NCBI GenBank assembly: GCA_038503035.1
Contig: JAVSML010021668.1
Coordinates: forward strand, 62,001 to 126,000
Direction of reading: 5' to 3'
Length of the DNA: 64,000 nucleotides
Source: Crocodylus rhombifer
Lineage: Eukaryota > Chordata > Crocodylia > Crocodylidae
Shown here: piece after piece, positions 1 to 12,800 of the stretch
Layout of the letters: each line of letters starts with the position of its first letter
Numbering within the stretch: the stretch's first letter is position 1
Notes under the pieces: model-generated
What the model was told of the DNA's origin: nothing
The model's database searches: none
The model's input: only the letters and a program-made list of their open reading frames with translations
Translations under genes and position numbers: made by a program

Positions 1-600
1 AGACTTTGTAGATCTGATGAAGCTAAGTTAGATTAAAATTAATTGTAAGTTAATTAAAAATAAAGTAACTATATGATATATTAGGTTTTTTCAGACTATG
101 TTGTATGCAGCTTATTTCTTGAATCCTATAACTCTGGAAAATAATTCTGTAAATATATAGATATACTGGAAATGGCAAAAATAAAAAAATCTTAGGAAAA
201 GCCAAGAATTATATGCTGCTGTTTAGGATTTTCAAATGTGCCTAAAGCCCAAATATCCAAAGTACTTTTGGCAGCTAACTCCATTTGAAATCAGAGGGAA
301 TCAGAAACCTAAATACTTTTAAAAATCTGGCCCTTTGTGGTTTTCAAGGGTATTTGCACTCCTACTAGCCACTTCTTAAAATTCTACTTGACATATTTAA
401 AATAGTAGATGATGGGGTTTCTATAAAGATTCAAGTGCAATTTTTCAAAAACACCTCAGTGATTTTGGAGTGCAAATCCCAATCATAAAGTAATTTACTT
501 GCAAGAATGTTCCTATTAGTGGGTCATATATTGTCACTCCAAACCTGTCTGTAATAGCCACAAAGAAGGCAAGGTAGGTTTGCACCTTTTAGACTACTCA

Positions 601-603
<3 letters not shown>
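1..603. other. Intergenic, no gene seen
   Basis: AT-rich sequence with stops in all frames. I see no coding sequence, recognisable repeat end or RNA gene. Confidence 0.6.
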
Positions 604-640
<37 letters not shown>

Positions 641-808
641 ACATACACATATTTCTATACACACATACACTTTATATACGCATATGTGTATGCAGGTATG
701 TATATATGCATGCATGTATATGTATACAGATATGACAAGCTTTCATATTATACATATACACTCTCTCTATATAAACACACACGCGCGCACACACACACAT
801 ATATATAT
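604..808. repeat. Alternating purine-pyrimidine microsatellite cluster
   Basis: A pure (GT)n run fills 604-639. It is followed by imperfect TA/CA/TG alternation, then a CA tract with a CGCGCG core at about 775-800 and a short AT run. The Cys/Val-rich and His/Thr-rich open frames here are translations of the repeat, not genes. Confidence 0.95.
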
Positions 809-2352
809 AAATTTTGGATATTCTAATGGACTTCAGATTAACACAGCTAATTATGACTTTCTGTAACAGCCACAGACAGCACTGTCAGGAATTCTGTTGT
901 ATTGATTCATGCAGAAGTTCTAATGCCTCATTCAGATATTATATAATAATGTGTTGCCACATAATATCAATCCCTGAGATAAAGGTTGTGCATATGTGAT
1001 GAACTTGGTTTTGTTTGTTTTTTATAGATGAAATAGTTCTAGAGTTTTTTTACAGTTAAGGCCTACATTACAAAAGCTGAGTGCCAAGAAACCATACTCC
1101 TAATTGGAGCTGGCCCAAAGCTGACCGACCATCTGTTTCACAACATTGTCTGAGATTTCAAAATCTGTTTTCATACTTCAGTGCAAGTGTGTTTGAATGC
1201 TTTTTGTGAAATGGAACTATGTCACAGTGCTTGTATTCAGATTTTTAAGAAGCAGGGTTTTATACAGACATTGCTCATAAATTGACTGGAAAGTCCATTC
1301 GGGATGCAAGAAAACTTACCGGCAAAAACTTTGTCAAAACTAATAAATATCCATGTACTATACAGGTTTGGACAAAATAGCACATTTTAGTGCTGAACAG
1401 TGATTTACTTGTGGACATCGTTTCAACATTTGGTGGATCAAACTCCAGCAATGGTTGTTACCTTATGTTTTCTTAGTAAAGTGAGAGAAAGCCAAACAAA
1501 TCAACCTGACGATCATTTCTAGTTAAGACCAGGAACAGGTAACCTTCTAACAATGTTTATATTCTAGGTCTATGTACTTATCAGAAATATGGCATTTGCC
1601 CATCTCACAACTCACACAAAGCTAATAAATAACCCAGATTGCAACATCCCACCTTGCTACCCTCAGGGACACTTTGTTTAGTTGCACCTTTGCTCCAACT
1701 TCTAGGAGCTGAAAAAATATTTGAGTCCATGAAAGTTGTGCAAACTTGTAGCCAGGGCTTCTAATTATTTAACCAATGATTCATCAGTTTTTTTATTTAA
1801 AAAAAGAAGTGAATAAAGCAATTATTACAGTAGGTTATTGATTTTTCTTAACATTCCTTAATTGGGTTCAACCTAAAATAAATAATGAAGGTGCTTTATT
1901 GTACTTATAAAGTGATGTTTAGAACTCAGATAGGCATCTTTTCAGCCTGTGTAATGGTAATATTAATTAAACAGGTGAAATAACTTACTACTGTGTTCTA
2001 TCTTTAATTTCTATGCGCATATTTCTTCTTTTCAGTTTGTGACTTACGGTCAGCATGACAGGAACTAGTCATAGGACACTGGCAGTTTTACCACTATCAA
2101 ATATTCAGTCTGCATCATGGCAATGGAAAGATTTGAGGAAGAATTTGAAGGAGAAAAAAATGACGTAGCTTTAAAGGTGTAGATAAAGCTCCTATGAAGA
2201 ATGATGGACAGCAGCATGACTTGTGTTTGTTTTAAAATATACCACATGGGTGATAACGGATCATAGGTCAAGAGAAAGCAGGAGATAACCCCTTGTTACT
2301 GAATGATAAATGATATCTGGCTTGTGGTAACAGGCTGTTTAAGGCTTTGAGC
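809..2352. other. Intergenic, no gene seen
   Basis: AT-rich unique-looking sequence. No long open frame with protein-like composition and no recognisable transposon end. Confidence 0.55.
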
Positions 2353-2671
2353 CAGTGATTCTCAACCAGTGCTGTAGCATGCTGGTGTGCCTTGATATCC
2401 TTTCAGGGATGCTGTGGGGTGCCATGAAATATGAGGATGGTTATGGTTAGGTATGCAAGCATGATTCACAAGATATACCTAGAGACTTGAAGCAGAAATC
2501 CACAGTGCTGAAAGCATTATGATTTCTTGTGGTCTTTCTGAGTTTATTGCAACAGGAAAATTGCTCTATTATTTTTCTGTAGTCAAAAATCAAGTGAAAA
2601 CTAAAAGCTGACATTTTCAAAAGGCTGTCTCAAGTCTAGTAAGGTGTGGCTTGAGTGGTTGAGAATCACTT
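2353..2671. mobile_element. Non-autonomous hAT (Charlie-like) MITE
   Basis: The left end reads CAGTGATTCTCAACC and the right end carries its inverted copy (GGTTGAGAATCACT, last base changed). This is the classic terminal inverted repeat of vertebrate hAT-Charlie elements. The flanking octamers CTTTGAGC and TCCTGAGC share the last five bases, consistent with a decayed 8-bp target duplication. At 319 bp with no transposase it is a MITE. The degenerate duplication suggests an old insertion. Confidence 0.8.
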
Positions 2672-2974
2672 TCCTGAGCCTTTCATAAGCAGCTAATGTT
2701 TGTTGTAATAGTAAATAGAAAATTATAAGAGGATGCATAAAGAAGGGTGATATGGTCAAAGTAGACTAAGAACAGCCCTTGTATGGATTTTAGATGAGCA
2801 GGCTTGCATTTGTCAAGGCCAGAGAAAAGGCAAGATTGTAGTAATTGAGATGCAATGTGATCAAGCTAGTTTTAGCTAAGTGGATGAATAGGAAAATCTG
2901 TGTTTTGGAGAAACTGCAAATTGTAGACAGAGCCTGGATGTATGGACCCATACAGCGGTTTGAATCAACATGTT

Positions 2975-4095
2975 ATGGCCACTATGTCCCCCCTCAGCCT
3001 TCTCTTGTGGAGGCTGAACAGGTTCAGGTCCTGTAGCCTCTCCTCATAAGGCCTACCCTGCTGCCCCCAATCATGTGAGTGGCCCTCCTCTGGACCCTCT
3101 CCATGTTGTCCACATCCCTCTTGAAGTGCAGTGCCCAGAACTGGACGCAGTACTCCAGCTGCGGCCTGACCAGTGCCGCATAGAGGGGGAGGATCACCTC
3201 CTCGGACCTGCTTGAGATGCATGACAAGGTGTGGTTGGCCTTCCTGACTGCATCCCCACACTGCCTCCCTATATTCATTTTGGCATCAATGATGACTTCA
3301 AGATCCTTTTCTGCCTCTTCACTGATAAGAATGGAGTTCCCCAGCCTGTAGGTATGCTGCTGGTTCTTCCCCCCAGGTGCATCACCTTGCACTTGTCAGT
3401 GTTGAATCCCATCCTATTCTCATCCGCCCACCCCTGTAACCTGTTTAGGTCTGATTGTAGCCTATTCCTTCCTTCTAACATGCCCACATCCCCTCACATC
3501 TTAGTGTCACCAGAAAATTTGAACAGGGTGCTTTTTACCCCCTTGTCCAAGTCACTGATGAAGATGTTGAACAGTGCGGGCCTGAGGACCAAGCCCTGTG
3601 GAACCCCACTGCCCACATCCCTCCAGGTCGATAATGACCCATCTACTACCACTCTCTGGGTGCGGCCCTCGAGCCAGTTGGCAACCCATTTGACTGTGTT
3701 GGTGTCGACACCACAGTCCCCCAGTTTCTTAATGAGAACAGGGTGAGAGACAGTAACAAAGGCCTTCCGAAAGTCCAGAAAGACTATGTCCACTGCTACC
3801 CCTGCATCTAAGGATTTGGTGACCTGGTTGTAGAAGGCCACTAGGTTGGTCTGACAGGACCTGCCTCTAATGAACCTGTGTTGGTTGCCCCTAAGCATAA
3901 TCTCCCCTGCTCCCCCTCGTGGACATGTGCCAGAATAATTCTATCAAAAAGCTTACTCAGGTTCGAGGTAAAACTAACTGGCCTATAGTTCCCCAGGTCC
4001 TCTTTCCTCCCTTTTTTGAAGATGGGAACCACATTGGCCCTCTTCCAGTCCTCTGGCACCACACCAAAGCACCACAAGTGCTCTGACAGTCTCCA
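2975..4095 (-). mobile_element. CR1 LINE fragment, reverse-transcriptase region
   Basis: Minus-strand reading gives CR1 pol in order: the fingers segment (VPIFKKGRKEDLGNYRPVS) near 4030, the LDFRKAF motif near 3770, a VPQG motif near 3600, and the C-terminal thumb (VQRRATHMIGG) near 3080. The frame changes at several points, so it is a pseudogene. The catalytic ADD box is replaced (FSGDTK near 3520), so it cannot encode active enzyme. The 5' end is truncated and the 3' UTR is missing. It is closely related to the copy at 37.9-39.2 kb. Confidence 0.92.
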
Positions 4096-4305
4096 TGGAA
4101 AATGTTTTGGAGCTATACCAAGAATGATTTAACTAATTCTGGTTCTTAGGAACGGAGAATCTATATTAGCGATAATTAAGCAGTTTGCTAGATATGTTGC
4201 TAGATACATCACAGAGCACAATTTTAACGGTAACAAGAAAAAATGAAAACATGGTCTTTCTTCTCCTCCACATCTTGTTTCTATTTAGCTCAGCTCACTA
4301 CTTAC

Positions 4306-5670
4306 AGGATGCATCTCCACAAGATATTTTACTGCAAAGTAGCATAGTTTACTGCGCAGTTAGCATGTGCGTCTACACCTGCACATGCTTATTGCATAGT
4401 AAACCTTGCTAATTGCAAGTAAATTTTCCAGCTGCAAATGCAAGTAGCAAATTTACTTGTGATTACTAACTGTAGAGTAGCACTCATGTAGACACCTGAC
4501 TGGGAGCAAATCTGATCCTGGTCAGCCAGCCACCAGGGGGTAGGATATTGCTTACTGCCCAGCTGGGCTCCACCACAGGACAATGTCCCCCTCTTCTAGC
4601 AGCAGGGAGCTCCCACCCCCTGCTTTGCCATTGCAATTGGAGAGCGGGGGCCTGAGAGATCTTTATCTCCCAGTGCCAGCTCTGCAGTCGTGATCCTGAT
4701 CTTCTAATGCTGGCCCCATGATTCCAGAGCTGGTGCTGAGAGATAAAGATCTCCCAGTGCTGGCCCTGCTGTTGCAGAGCCGGTGCTGACAGATAAGGAT
4801 CTTCCAGCACTGGGCCCATGACCATGGAGCCAGTGCTGGGAGCTTCCTGCTGGCAGGGGCTGGGGAAACAGTGCAGTTTGTGCCAGAGTTTATTGCTCCT
4901 GGGCACAGCATTTACACATGCACCCAGGACTGCAGCACATTGAGCCAGGGAGGTGCAGCCTGACTGGCAGGGGGTCTGCCTGCCAGTCTGGGGCTGCTCT
5001 GCCCTGTCTCAATGTGCTGTGGAGGGGCTAGCTCAGGCATGAGGGTATTAAAGTGTGGGGCTGACTGGCAGGCAGCCTCCACACTGTAGCATTCTTTTAC
5101 CCCAGTCAGCCCTGGTCACTGTCTACATGTGTGTTGTGACAGAGCAAATAACTGCCAGAGGATAGTATTTGTGTCGGCCAGTACTGTTATATGGCAGAGT
5201 TAATTACAGAAAAGCTCTGTTATCTGGCATCCATGCGGAATGGGGGGTGCTGGTTAATCAAAAATGCTGGTTATCTGAGAGTTATACTCATCTCCAGCCT
5301 GGCGGGTTAGAGGTGTCTTTGCCTGTTCAGGCTGCCGCCCCTCCCGCCGTATCCGGTGCACCAGGGCTTCCACTCCCCGGTGTCAGTGTGCCAAGGGACA
5401 GGGATGGGGTTCCTGCACAGGCTGCTTTGCCCCGGGCCGTGGTCCACAAGAAAGAAGTGGGACATGGCTCGCGGCAGCAAAACCGGAAGTGCCATGGTGG
5501 GACAGATGCCGGTTAATAGAGCATTCCAGATGGTAATATGGTAAAGTGCTGGATAACACAGCTTTTACTGTAGTTTACTTTGGCCTAATAGCACCACACG
5601 TGTAGATGGTAATGCTTTACTGCAGGGCTAATTAGTCAACTACACAGTAAAGTGCACATACAGATGCCCT
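4306..5670. mobile_element. Non-autonomous TIR DNA transposon, invaded by a second element
   Basis: The left end (about 4306-4340, containing GCATCT and then TTTTACTG) is mirrored at the right end (about 5630-5670, reverse complement GGCATCT followed by CTTTACTG). The interior is GC-rich and codes for nothing recognisable. A related left end recurs at 42,668. Crocodilian genomes are known to hold abundant MITE-like families such as Chompy; whether this belongs to one of them is not decided here. A Tigger-like element sits inside at 5207-5570. No target duplication is clear. Confidence 0.6.
5207..5570. mobile_element. Tc1/mariner Tigger-like MITE with TA target duplication
   Basis: The left end reads CAGAAAAGCTCTGTTATCTGGCA and the right end, reversed, reads CAGTAAAAGCTGTGTTATCCAGCA. 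Both ends are flanked by TA (5205-5206 and 5571-5572). The CAG start, TA duplication and TIR text match pogo/Tigger-type elements. At 364 bp with no transposase it is non-autonomous. It lies inside the 4.3-5.67 kb TIR element and is therefore younger than it. Confidence 0.82.
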
Positions 5671-6348
5671 CAGTAAGTAGTAAGATAGACAGGTTTCCTT
5701 CTGTATTCTAGGGACTTGCCAACTACTCATAGTGCTTTAGTTTCTTTTTATAACAAGCTAATAGCACAAGCAGGCTTACAGTAGTGAAGTACTGCATTCA
5801 CTTCTGCCAGTGAAATGTAAATGCATCTCCTTCCTGACACCTGTTTGAGCCTCTGAGAAGAACAGCAATCAAGCTGAGAATTTCTAGACTGACCTCCACA
5901 CATAGTAAATGTGAATTGTTAAAACTTTTTTGGCCCTTAGCCAATACAAACTTGAATTGGCTATTCATTCTCTCCAAAGTATATTCTCCAGGAAGAAAAA
6001 GTGTGATGCTAGAGACATTCAACAGAAGAAAGAATTCTGTATCTTAGTGGGAGAGCACTAAGAGCCAACTACTCAATTGTAGCAAACCCCCCAGTTTTTC
6101 TTTTTCTTTTTAATGCATTCCCTCCCCTTCCCCAACCATTTCTGACTTTGTCTCTCCCTCTCTATTCCCTATAGATAAGTAAAAGTGAGCTAAGACACAG
6201 GGTAAGCTTCAGCATTTTATTTTGGTAGCAAGTTGTATTTGTTTTGTTTTTTCTCCTTATTATATTTATATTGCTTTTTACTGTTCCATACTACGTTTTT
6301 ACTGGTACGATATGATTTAGGCCTGCATTTGTAAGTTAGCATAAGTCA
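5671..6348. other. Intergenic, no gene seen
   Basis: No recognisable gene or repeat boundary. A pyrimidine-rich stretch lies near 6095-6170. Confidence 0.5.
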
Positions 6349-7337
6349 TGTCAAGTTTCTATTTTGTTTGTCAAGTCTCCATCCTGTCCCCAGGCCTGGT
6401 TGTGTAACCCATGACTCACACCTACCCCACCTATGTAACTTGGTTCCTGAATGAATGGGGATGAATGAGGGTGCTTGAGAGACAATGGTAGTGGGTCTAA
6501 AAATAGGTTCGTCTGAATGACCAAACCATCAATAGCAATACCTGAGCCAATGACCCAGCCATTGGAACCACCCTCAGCATTCAAGAAACAAAAGATGAGG
6601 CAATCCACCATTGTGCAAAGCTGCACATGCTCAGTAAGAACACCTGGGACAGGATAGACCCTCCCCATAGGATATCAGAGGTAGTCTGTCCCATAAAAAT
6701 GGGTAGTGAAAACTGACTCCTTGGGACACCCCCTCCATCTGGACCAGCACCATGCCACACCACCTATCCACCCAGAGGCCCTGCCGGCAACCCCCCTCTG
6801 GACAACACCTACTGGACAAAGACCCCTTTCCAGCCTGGATAGGTAGCTATCACCCCTACCCACTCTTCAACCAAGGACTTGGACTCTGTTTCTCTTCCCT
6901 ACCTGGACTCCAGCCCTTCCACTACGTCTCTTTTTCCTGCTGCCATTGTGAGTGCTTTTGTGTGTGTATGTGTGAACCAATAACTTCATAGAGCTGTGTA
7001 GTGTGTTGTCTGTTTAATAAACCTGTTATTTTGAAACCCTGAGTTGGATTTTTGTCTGTTTCCTGACTGTCTCCTCGTTGCCACCACTTATCTGCAACCC
7101 GCCCCCCCCAATATCTCAGCTGTCTGCCTCAGTTTCCAGGCCCAAGCTCCCAGGTTTCTGTCTCTCTCTCTTTCCTGGCTGTCTCCTCATTGCCATCAGG
7201 CTTTTCCCCTTGCACCAGTGACCTCGAATAACCCTGGGGCCACTTGACCTTAAGTAAACCCAAGCCTCAGTTCCTCAGCCAGCTTCTCTCTAGTGCACCG
7301 GTTCTAATTCTGGTTCTGGCAACTTTCACTCCCTACA
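6349..7337 (+). mobile_element. Possible solo LTR, plus orientation
   Basis: The block starts TGTCAAG and can be closed at CCCTACA (7331-7337), giving TG...CA ends. It holds a TATA-like CCATAAAAA near 6690 and an AATAAA at 7016-7021 followed by a GT-rich stretch, in the order expected of an LTR. I could not find a matching target duplication, so both boundaries are uncertain. The several overlapping open frames across it show no known domain. Confidence 0.35.
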
Positions 7338-7451
7338 CTTTAACTCTCTCTCTCACCTTAACCTTCCCCCAAGCATACACTTACATACCGTACCATCCAA
7401 GTTAGGGACTTTTTTGTGTGTACGTGTAGGTGGGTTGTATGTGTGTGAACT

Positions 7452-7452
<1 letters not shown>

Positions 7453-7499
<47 letters not shown>

Positions 7500-7509
7500 N
7501 NNNNNNNNN

Positions 7510-7556
<47 letters not shown>
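7453..7556. repeat. (GT)n microsatellite containing an assembly gap
   Basis: An uninterrupted GT run on both sides of ten N bases at 7500-7509. The true repeat length is unknown. Confidence 0.97.
7500..7509. other. Assembly gap (10 N)
   Basis: Ten unknown bases inside the GT microsatellite, evidently an unresolved repeat. Confidence 0.99.
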
Positions 7557-7558
<2 letters not shown>

Positions 7559-7620
7559 CCTTTGGGCAGGGGCTGAACTTGATGATCTTCCAAGGTCCCT
7601 TCCAGCCCTAATGTCTATGA
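7557..7620 (+). mobile_element. CR1 3'-end fragment
   Basis: Contains the conserved CR1 tail phrase (GATGATCTTCCAAGGTCCC, then TTCCAGCCCTAATGTCTATGA), followed by an A run and an AT microsatellite at 7631-7647. Only the 3' terminus survives. Confidence 0.85.
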
Positions 7621-7647
7621 AAAAAAAAAATATATATATATATATAT

Positions 7648-9099
7648 GTCATTGTGTGCATGATAGAAGAATCAGCGATCTGTGTATGTGTACTGAGTGT
7701 CCAGGTATGGACAATTGATTTTTGTCCAACTTTTGGGGTGTATAGTGTATGTGCTTCAATTGGTGATAGGTGTGCATGTGCCTAGGCTAGTTTGGTTCTG
7801 TATGTGCCTGAGTTGGTAGTGTGTGTGTGTATGCACCTAATCGAATTTTGAGTGTGCAATTGTATACCACACCCTCCTGTCTAACAGCACAATACTGAGA
7901 TCCTGAGGGCTGGCCTGACCCCACAGGGCAACACAATTATAAAAGTTAGATTTTCCATCTAACAATTGTACTGGCTCCGCATAAAATTTGTCATATGGGA
8001 TTATAAAGTACTTACATTGGATGTATTGGATTCGCATAGGATCTTTTCTTATCTGATTTGGAAGTGGAGTAAGGTACATAAATGCTCAGTTAAGGGGCTG
8101 TTGATGAGAAGTTATTCTTACACAACTAGAATGCCTGAAACATTCACATTATCTTTTTATGTTTAAGAAATTTCCATTGAAAAATTGACCTTGAAATATT
8201 GATCTAAAAAAAAGATTATTTAAGTCATTGGAAAGATAACCACCTGTGGAGAAGAAAATAATCATTAATTTACATGACATTGTATGAAAAAGTGATCCAT
8301 AGACTATAGAAAAGGATGGACAGATTTGATACGTCTCCAATGCATTTCTAGAACAATGTTGATATATAAGTTTCAGCTCTGTAACAACTCCACCTCATTT
8401 ATTGTTCAGTATCTTCTACTTCTCTTCCTATTTTTTCTAATTCTGATTTGCATAAAAAAAGTAATGTACTCCATACATAACTGTTTCCTTTCTTCTATTT
8501 ATCATGTTTCTCCTAATATTTAATAGAAGTTGAATAGTAAAAAGTATTCTGATGGTTTTCCATCCATTGACCTTTACCTAAAATTAAAGTCTGTTGGGTT
8601 TGATAGGGTTTATTAGATAGTTTCATGCAAGTCTAGTTTACTGTTTTATAGATTTTGTTTCTATCAAGTATGAATGCCTTGTGGGAGGAGCAATTTATGA
8701 CCCTCGGACATTGGAAACAGTGTTTTCTAGGGAATAAAGACACTAGGGAACTTTAGAAACAAATCCCACAGATCTATGAGTTACTACAAAGAGAAGGGAG
8801 CCATTAGATTAGTGCTCTCCCACTAAGAGCCAACATATGTTTTTGCTGCATGACCTTCCCCAACACTGATTCTAAAAGATGTAGAAATCCAGAACTCTTG
8901 GGCCTAGGTAATGATGCTTTTGCCATCCCCAAAATATGGCTTGCTGGAGAGATTCTGCCCTCCACTACACAAGGTGAAATTATGATGGTGAGGGGTCTGC
9001 TGGCACTTGCTTTTCCTGCATAGCATGCATGTAGCAGGGAGCTTGGTGCTCCTGCTACTCTAAGGGAAGGTGGGCTGGAGGAGAAGCAGACTGCAGATG
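7648..9099. other. Intergenic, no gene seen
   Basis: AT-rich with scattered GT-rich text near 7680-7850. Open frames are short and unconvincing. Confidence 0.5.
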
Positions 9100-9880
9100 A
9101 GGCAGAGGGCAATCAAGGGAGCCATATGACCCAAAATGGAATAGGCTTGCAGGATATAAGCCCAGGGCTTTAACCAGGCATGCAGCCTGACCTAGAAGCC
9201 ATGGAGAGAAGAACTCCTGAGCAGAAGGGCTGCAGCAAGGCTCCTGACTAACACCTGAGCAGGGGTAGGAAAGATCACTGGTTTAGGGATTAAGACTGCA
9301 GGGACAGTAGAGGTCTCAGCTGGCCTGGGAGAGGGGCCAGGGTCCAAGGGAGAGGGGCCAGAACCGAGGAGCAAGGCCACAGCCACAGAGTGATGAGAGC
9401 AGGTGGGATCAGAGACCTGTAGCCTGCAAGGGGCGAGAACCAGGGTTAGGGAGCCACAGCCTGCAAGGGGTGAAAACTAGGGTCGGGGATCCGTAGCCCA
9501 GTAAGGGCAAAAATAAAAAGAACTAGGAGGCACATAGCCAGGGAGGGTGGAGGCTGTTGAAGGTAATCAGGTCTGAGCCCAAGAGTGGCAGAGGATAGAG
9601 GCCTGGGCTCTGGAGGCTGGGAAGTCTTGCTGGTACAGTTACAGAGACAGAGACCTGAGCCCAGGAGGGGCAGAGAATGCAGGCTTAAGCCTAAGAGGGG
9701 TTGAGATTGTGAAAGATATAGAGGCCCAAGCTGATGAGGGGCTGGGATGGTTAAAGACACGGGGGCTGGAGGCTCCAACAGTGGTGGAGACCATTCCAGG
9801 TTTAGAGGCCTGCATTGACTGGGAGCGATAGTGGGGTTGAAGGCCCATGGATTAGAGACTGACTGTACTGGACAGTGGGA
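9100..9880. repeat. Degenerate tandem-repeat-like block
   Basis: Purine-rich units of roughly 45-60 bases recur, built on a phrase like GAG(A/G)CC-TGAGCCCA-GAGGGG-CAGAG. Examples start near 9410, 9450, 9570, 9645, 9690 and 9730. The copies are strongly diverged. The proline/serine-rich minus-strand frames are translations of this repeat rather than a gene. Confidence 0.6.
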
Positions 9881-12800
9881 CTTAATGCGCAATGATTGCT
9901 AACATCTGTGAGGCTTGGGCAGGGCTAAAAGGGGAGATGAGCGAGGAAGCCATGTAATTAGTCCTTAAGGCAATGAGCAATGGGTTCGTGAGTATGAGAT
10001 CTTGTTTGGGGAGCCCTGGGGCAGCCTTTCTTTTGTCTAAAAGCATAATTATATCAAGGTGTGACAGGTGAGCTCAAATAGCAGGGGAGTTGGCCCCCTC
10101 TTACACTGTCTCATGCCTAAAATATATGTTGGTGTAACTCATTTCCTGGAATCTTCTAAGCATTGAGAAGTGCCTTTCAAAAGACATCTTTGACAACTAC
10201 ATGAGTTCTTCGGACTTGGAGTAAAATCTGTACTCCATTAAAGTTAATGTGGCAAGGATTTCCTCAATGAAGAGTAGGGGGAAACTAAGTTGGCTTAGGT
10301 GCCACCTGTCTCTGGTAGCTCTGCCACTATATAGGCAGGAACAAATGTCTGAGGAGACTGCATGAATATTTCACTGGTAACTACTTATATTAGCAAGCTG
10401 TTGGAGATGTAAGAGCAGATAATTATGCCAGAAGCTGTTACTGCCAAGTTGAAAGGTGCAGGAGGTTACCAAACAGCTGTGTAGTGGATAGTTGAAAGAG
10501 CTGTGGCTAGGGGTGGGGTTTTTTCTTTAAAAAAAATACAGTCACCAGGCCTAGCTTCCTTGGCACTCAGTTCAGATTGTGAAGTGTGATTACAAATAAA
10601 ATGGCTAGAGACTGATCTAAGAAAGCAAGCCTAGGTTTTCCCAAGTACATTGCCATGATGTTCTTAATTTACCTTGTGATTAACTTACCTAATATCCCTT
10701 TACCTATCGCAAAATAAAGACTTGTCGAGGAATGTCATGGACACCTTCTTTAAAAAAAATCATCTGAAGTTCTAGAGCAACTTCTCAAGTATTATGTGAC
10801 ACTAGAAGAAATAGTGAACCTGCTTTTCTTTGCTCCTGTGTATTAAGGCCTTATGTCCAAATCACCTTAGTTCAGAGAAAGCATTCATTTCAAATGCAAA
10901 AATGCTAAGTAGAAAAAAACTTTAAAGGTTATTATCAGTTGAAGTGACAATAATCACTTTTATAATGTGAAGCAAATTTCACCCTTAAATGAGCTATTAT
11001 TTCTGCATAATAATCAACTATGACCAACTGGTTTTATGTTTCTCTTTATAAAAATTCCTGAAAAAGCAGGGACCCAGATTCAAGCACAGATCAGTTTATT
11101 TCACTTAAGATAGAATTTTGGCTCTGCTGTTGTCAACAGGAATTTTGCCTTTGACTTTAATGGGACCAAGCTTTATCCTTAAACTTACAATTGGAAATTC
11201 AACAGTTGAACACTTCAGCTGTAGGATGAATTAATTAATAATTAAATTGTTATTATTTGGCATCAAAGATGAATTGAGTGCTGATTGTAGGTTTCTTAGT
11301 TTAGCCTAAAAATTCTAAATGAGCAGAGCTAGAGCAATTTTTTCTGAGCACCACCTAGTGGATCTGTTTAAGAAAATAAAGAATTGCTCTCAAAATAGAC
11401 TATCATCTTTTTAAAAGTTAATAATAGCAGCTCATAGTTTCTTATCTCAAAATATTCTTGTTTATTAATTTCTGATCACTGCTAGTGTGTTCAGCACTCT
11501 ATGAGACCCCGGACCAATTCTAATAAATAATAGTAAAAGGCTGATAATATTATTTCAGAAGTTCCATGCACCAAATTATTGCAATATTTCATATAATGTC
11601 TCAAAAGAAAATCTCCTTTCTCAATCCAAGGCCCAAAATATTAATAAGAAAATGTAATCAGCTGTGTTGAATGAGTCAACTTTAATTCATGTATCTAATG
11701 AAGGAAGATAAGCTGTAAATTTTCCTTTTAAAACACACAGAGAGAGGGAGAGAGATTGGATCTCTGTATATTATTAATGGAAAAACATATAAGAAAGCAA
11801 ACAAGATACTTTTATTGTGTGTTGATCAGTAATAAGGAAATGAATAGTGAATAGTGTGGGTTGACAATATTTAAGACTTTTTTAACGGGGCAGGTAATGG
11901 TTATTATTTTGCATGCTGCATTTCATTGTAATATTACTACATCAAACAAAATAGTGTGTGTGTAAGGACATTTTGGATCGACTATCTGAAGTTACTTTTA
12001 CAAGGAGTTACATTTATAGAAGGTTGACTGAAAACACTGAAATATGTAGAAGGTTTGTGGTGATCGGTCCCTGACAAGTTCTTCCAAGCAACCCAAAAGT
12101 AAATGACTCAACGACTTGGATTCAAAACGTAAATACTCAAGTGGGCACATCTTGGGTAATGAAGACTTAGGCAATGTCCCTTACCACTGACTTCTAGAGA
12201 AAGAGAAATGGAAATACCCACTGCTAGGAAAGGGGTTTTGTTGTCGTCTTCACTTCACAATTTTCTTTTTAGTTATATTTGCAACCTGGAATCAGCATAA
12301 TGACGTGTAATATACAGGCAGTGAAGACTGGAATGTCAAAATAATGGCAAGTAAAAATAGCTGTTGAAATGAGAAGAAACTAAAAATGGAACAAGAACAA
12401 CCCCAAGAACTTCAGAATGTGCAGGCCTTATCCAGTGGGCCAAAGTAATTGGTGGTAGCAGTTTACCAGATCTTCAGTTAAATAGATTAATCAAAGGATT
12501 CAGAGAGTATTACAGCAATTATATTTGATTTAACATTATAGGTCAAAGTAAGAATCATAGTAAAGACTATCTTTTGTAGAACTGGGTTTTGAATAAAAAT
12601 GAATTTTTGTAATAACCAGCTACGTTAATGGGTTTGCTGAGCTTTACCTGACATTTACTTAAAAGGTGAACTTTTTATTTAGAAGATCATTTGTCTTAGT
12701 TGCTTTTATTGAATTTGTAAGTATTATTCATACATTTCACACAGTAATTGCAGCAGAAGGGTACATTTTTGTGTTATACTTTGCCAGGACATGTTTGCTA

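Noticed and set aside
524..866. Open frames of 63-87 residues rich in Cys/Val or His/Thr
   Set aside because: They are translations of the GT/CA microsatellite.
3231..3746. 171-residue plus-strand open frame
   Set aside because: It is the antisense of a CR1 reverse-transcriptase remnant that reads properly on the minus strand.
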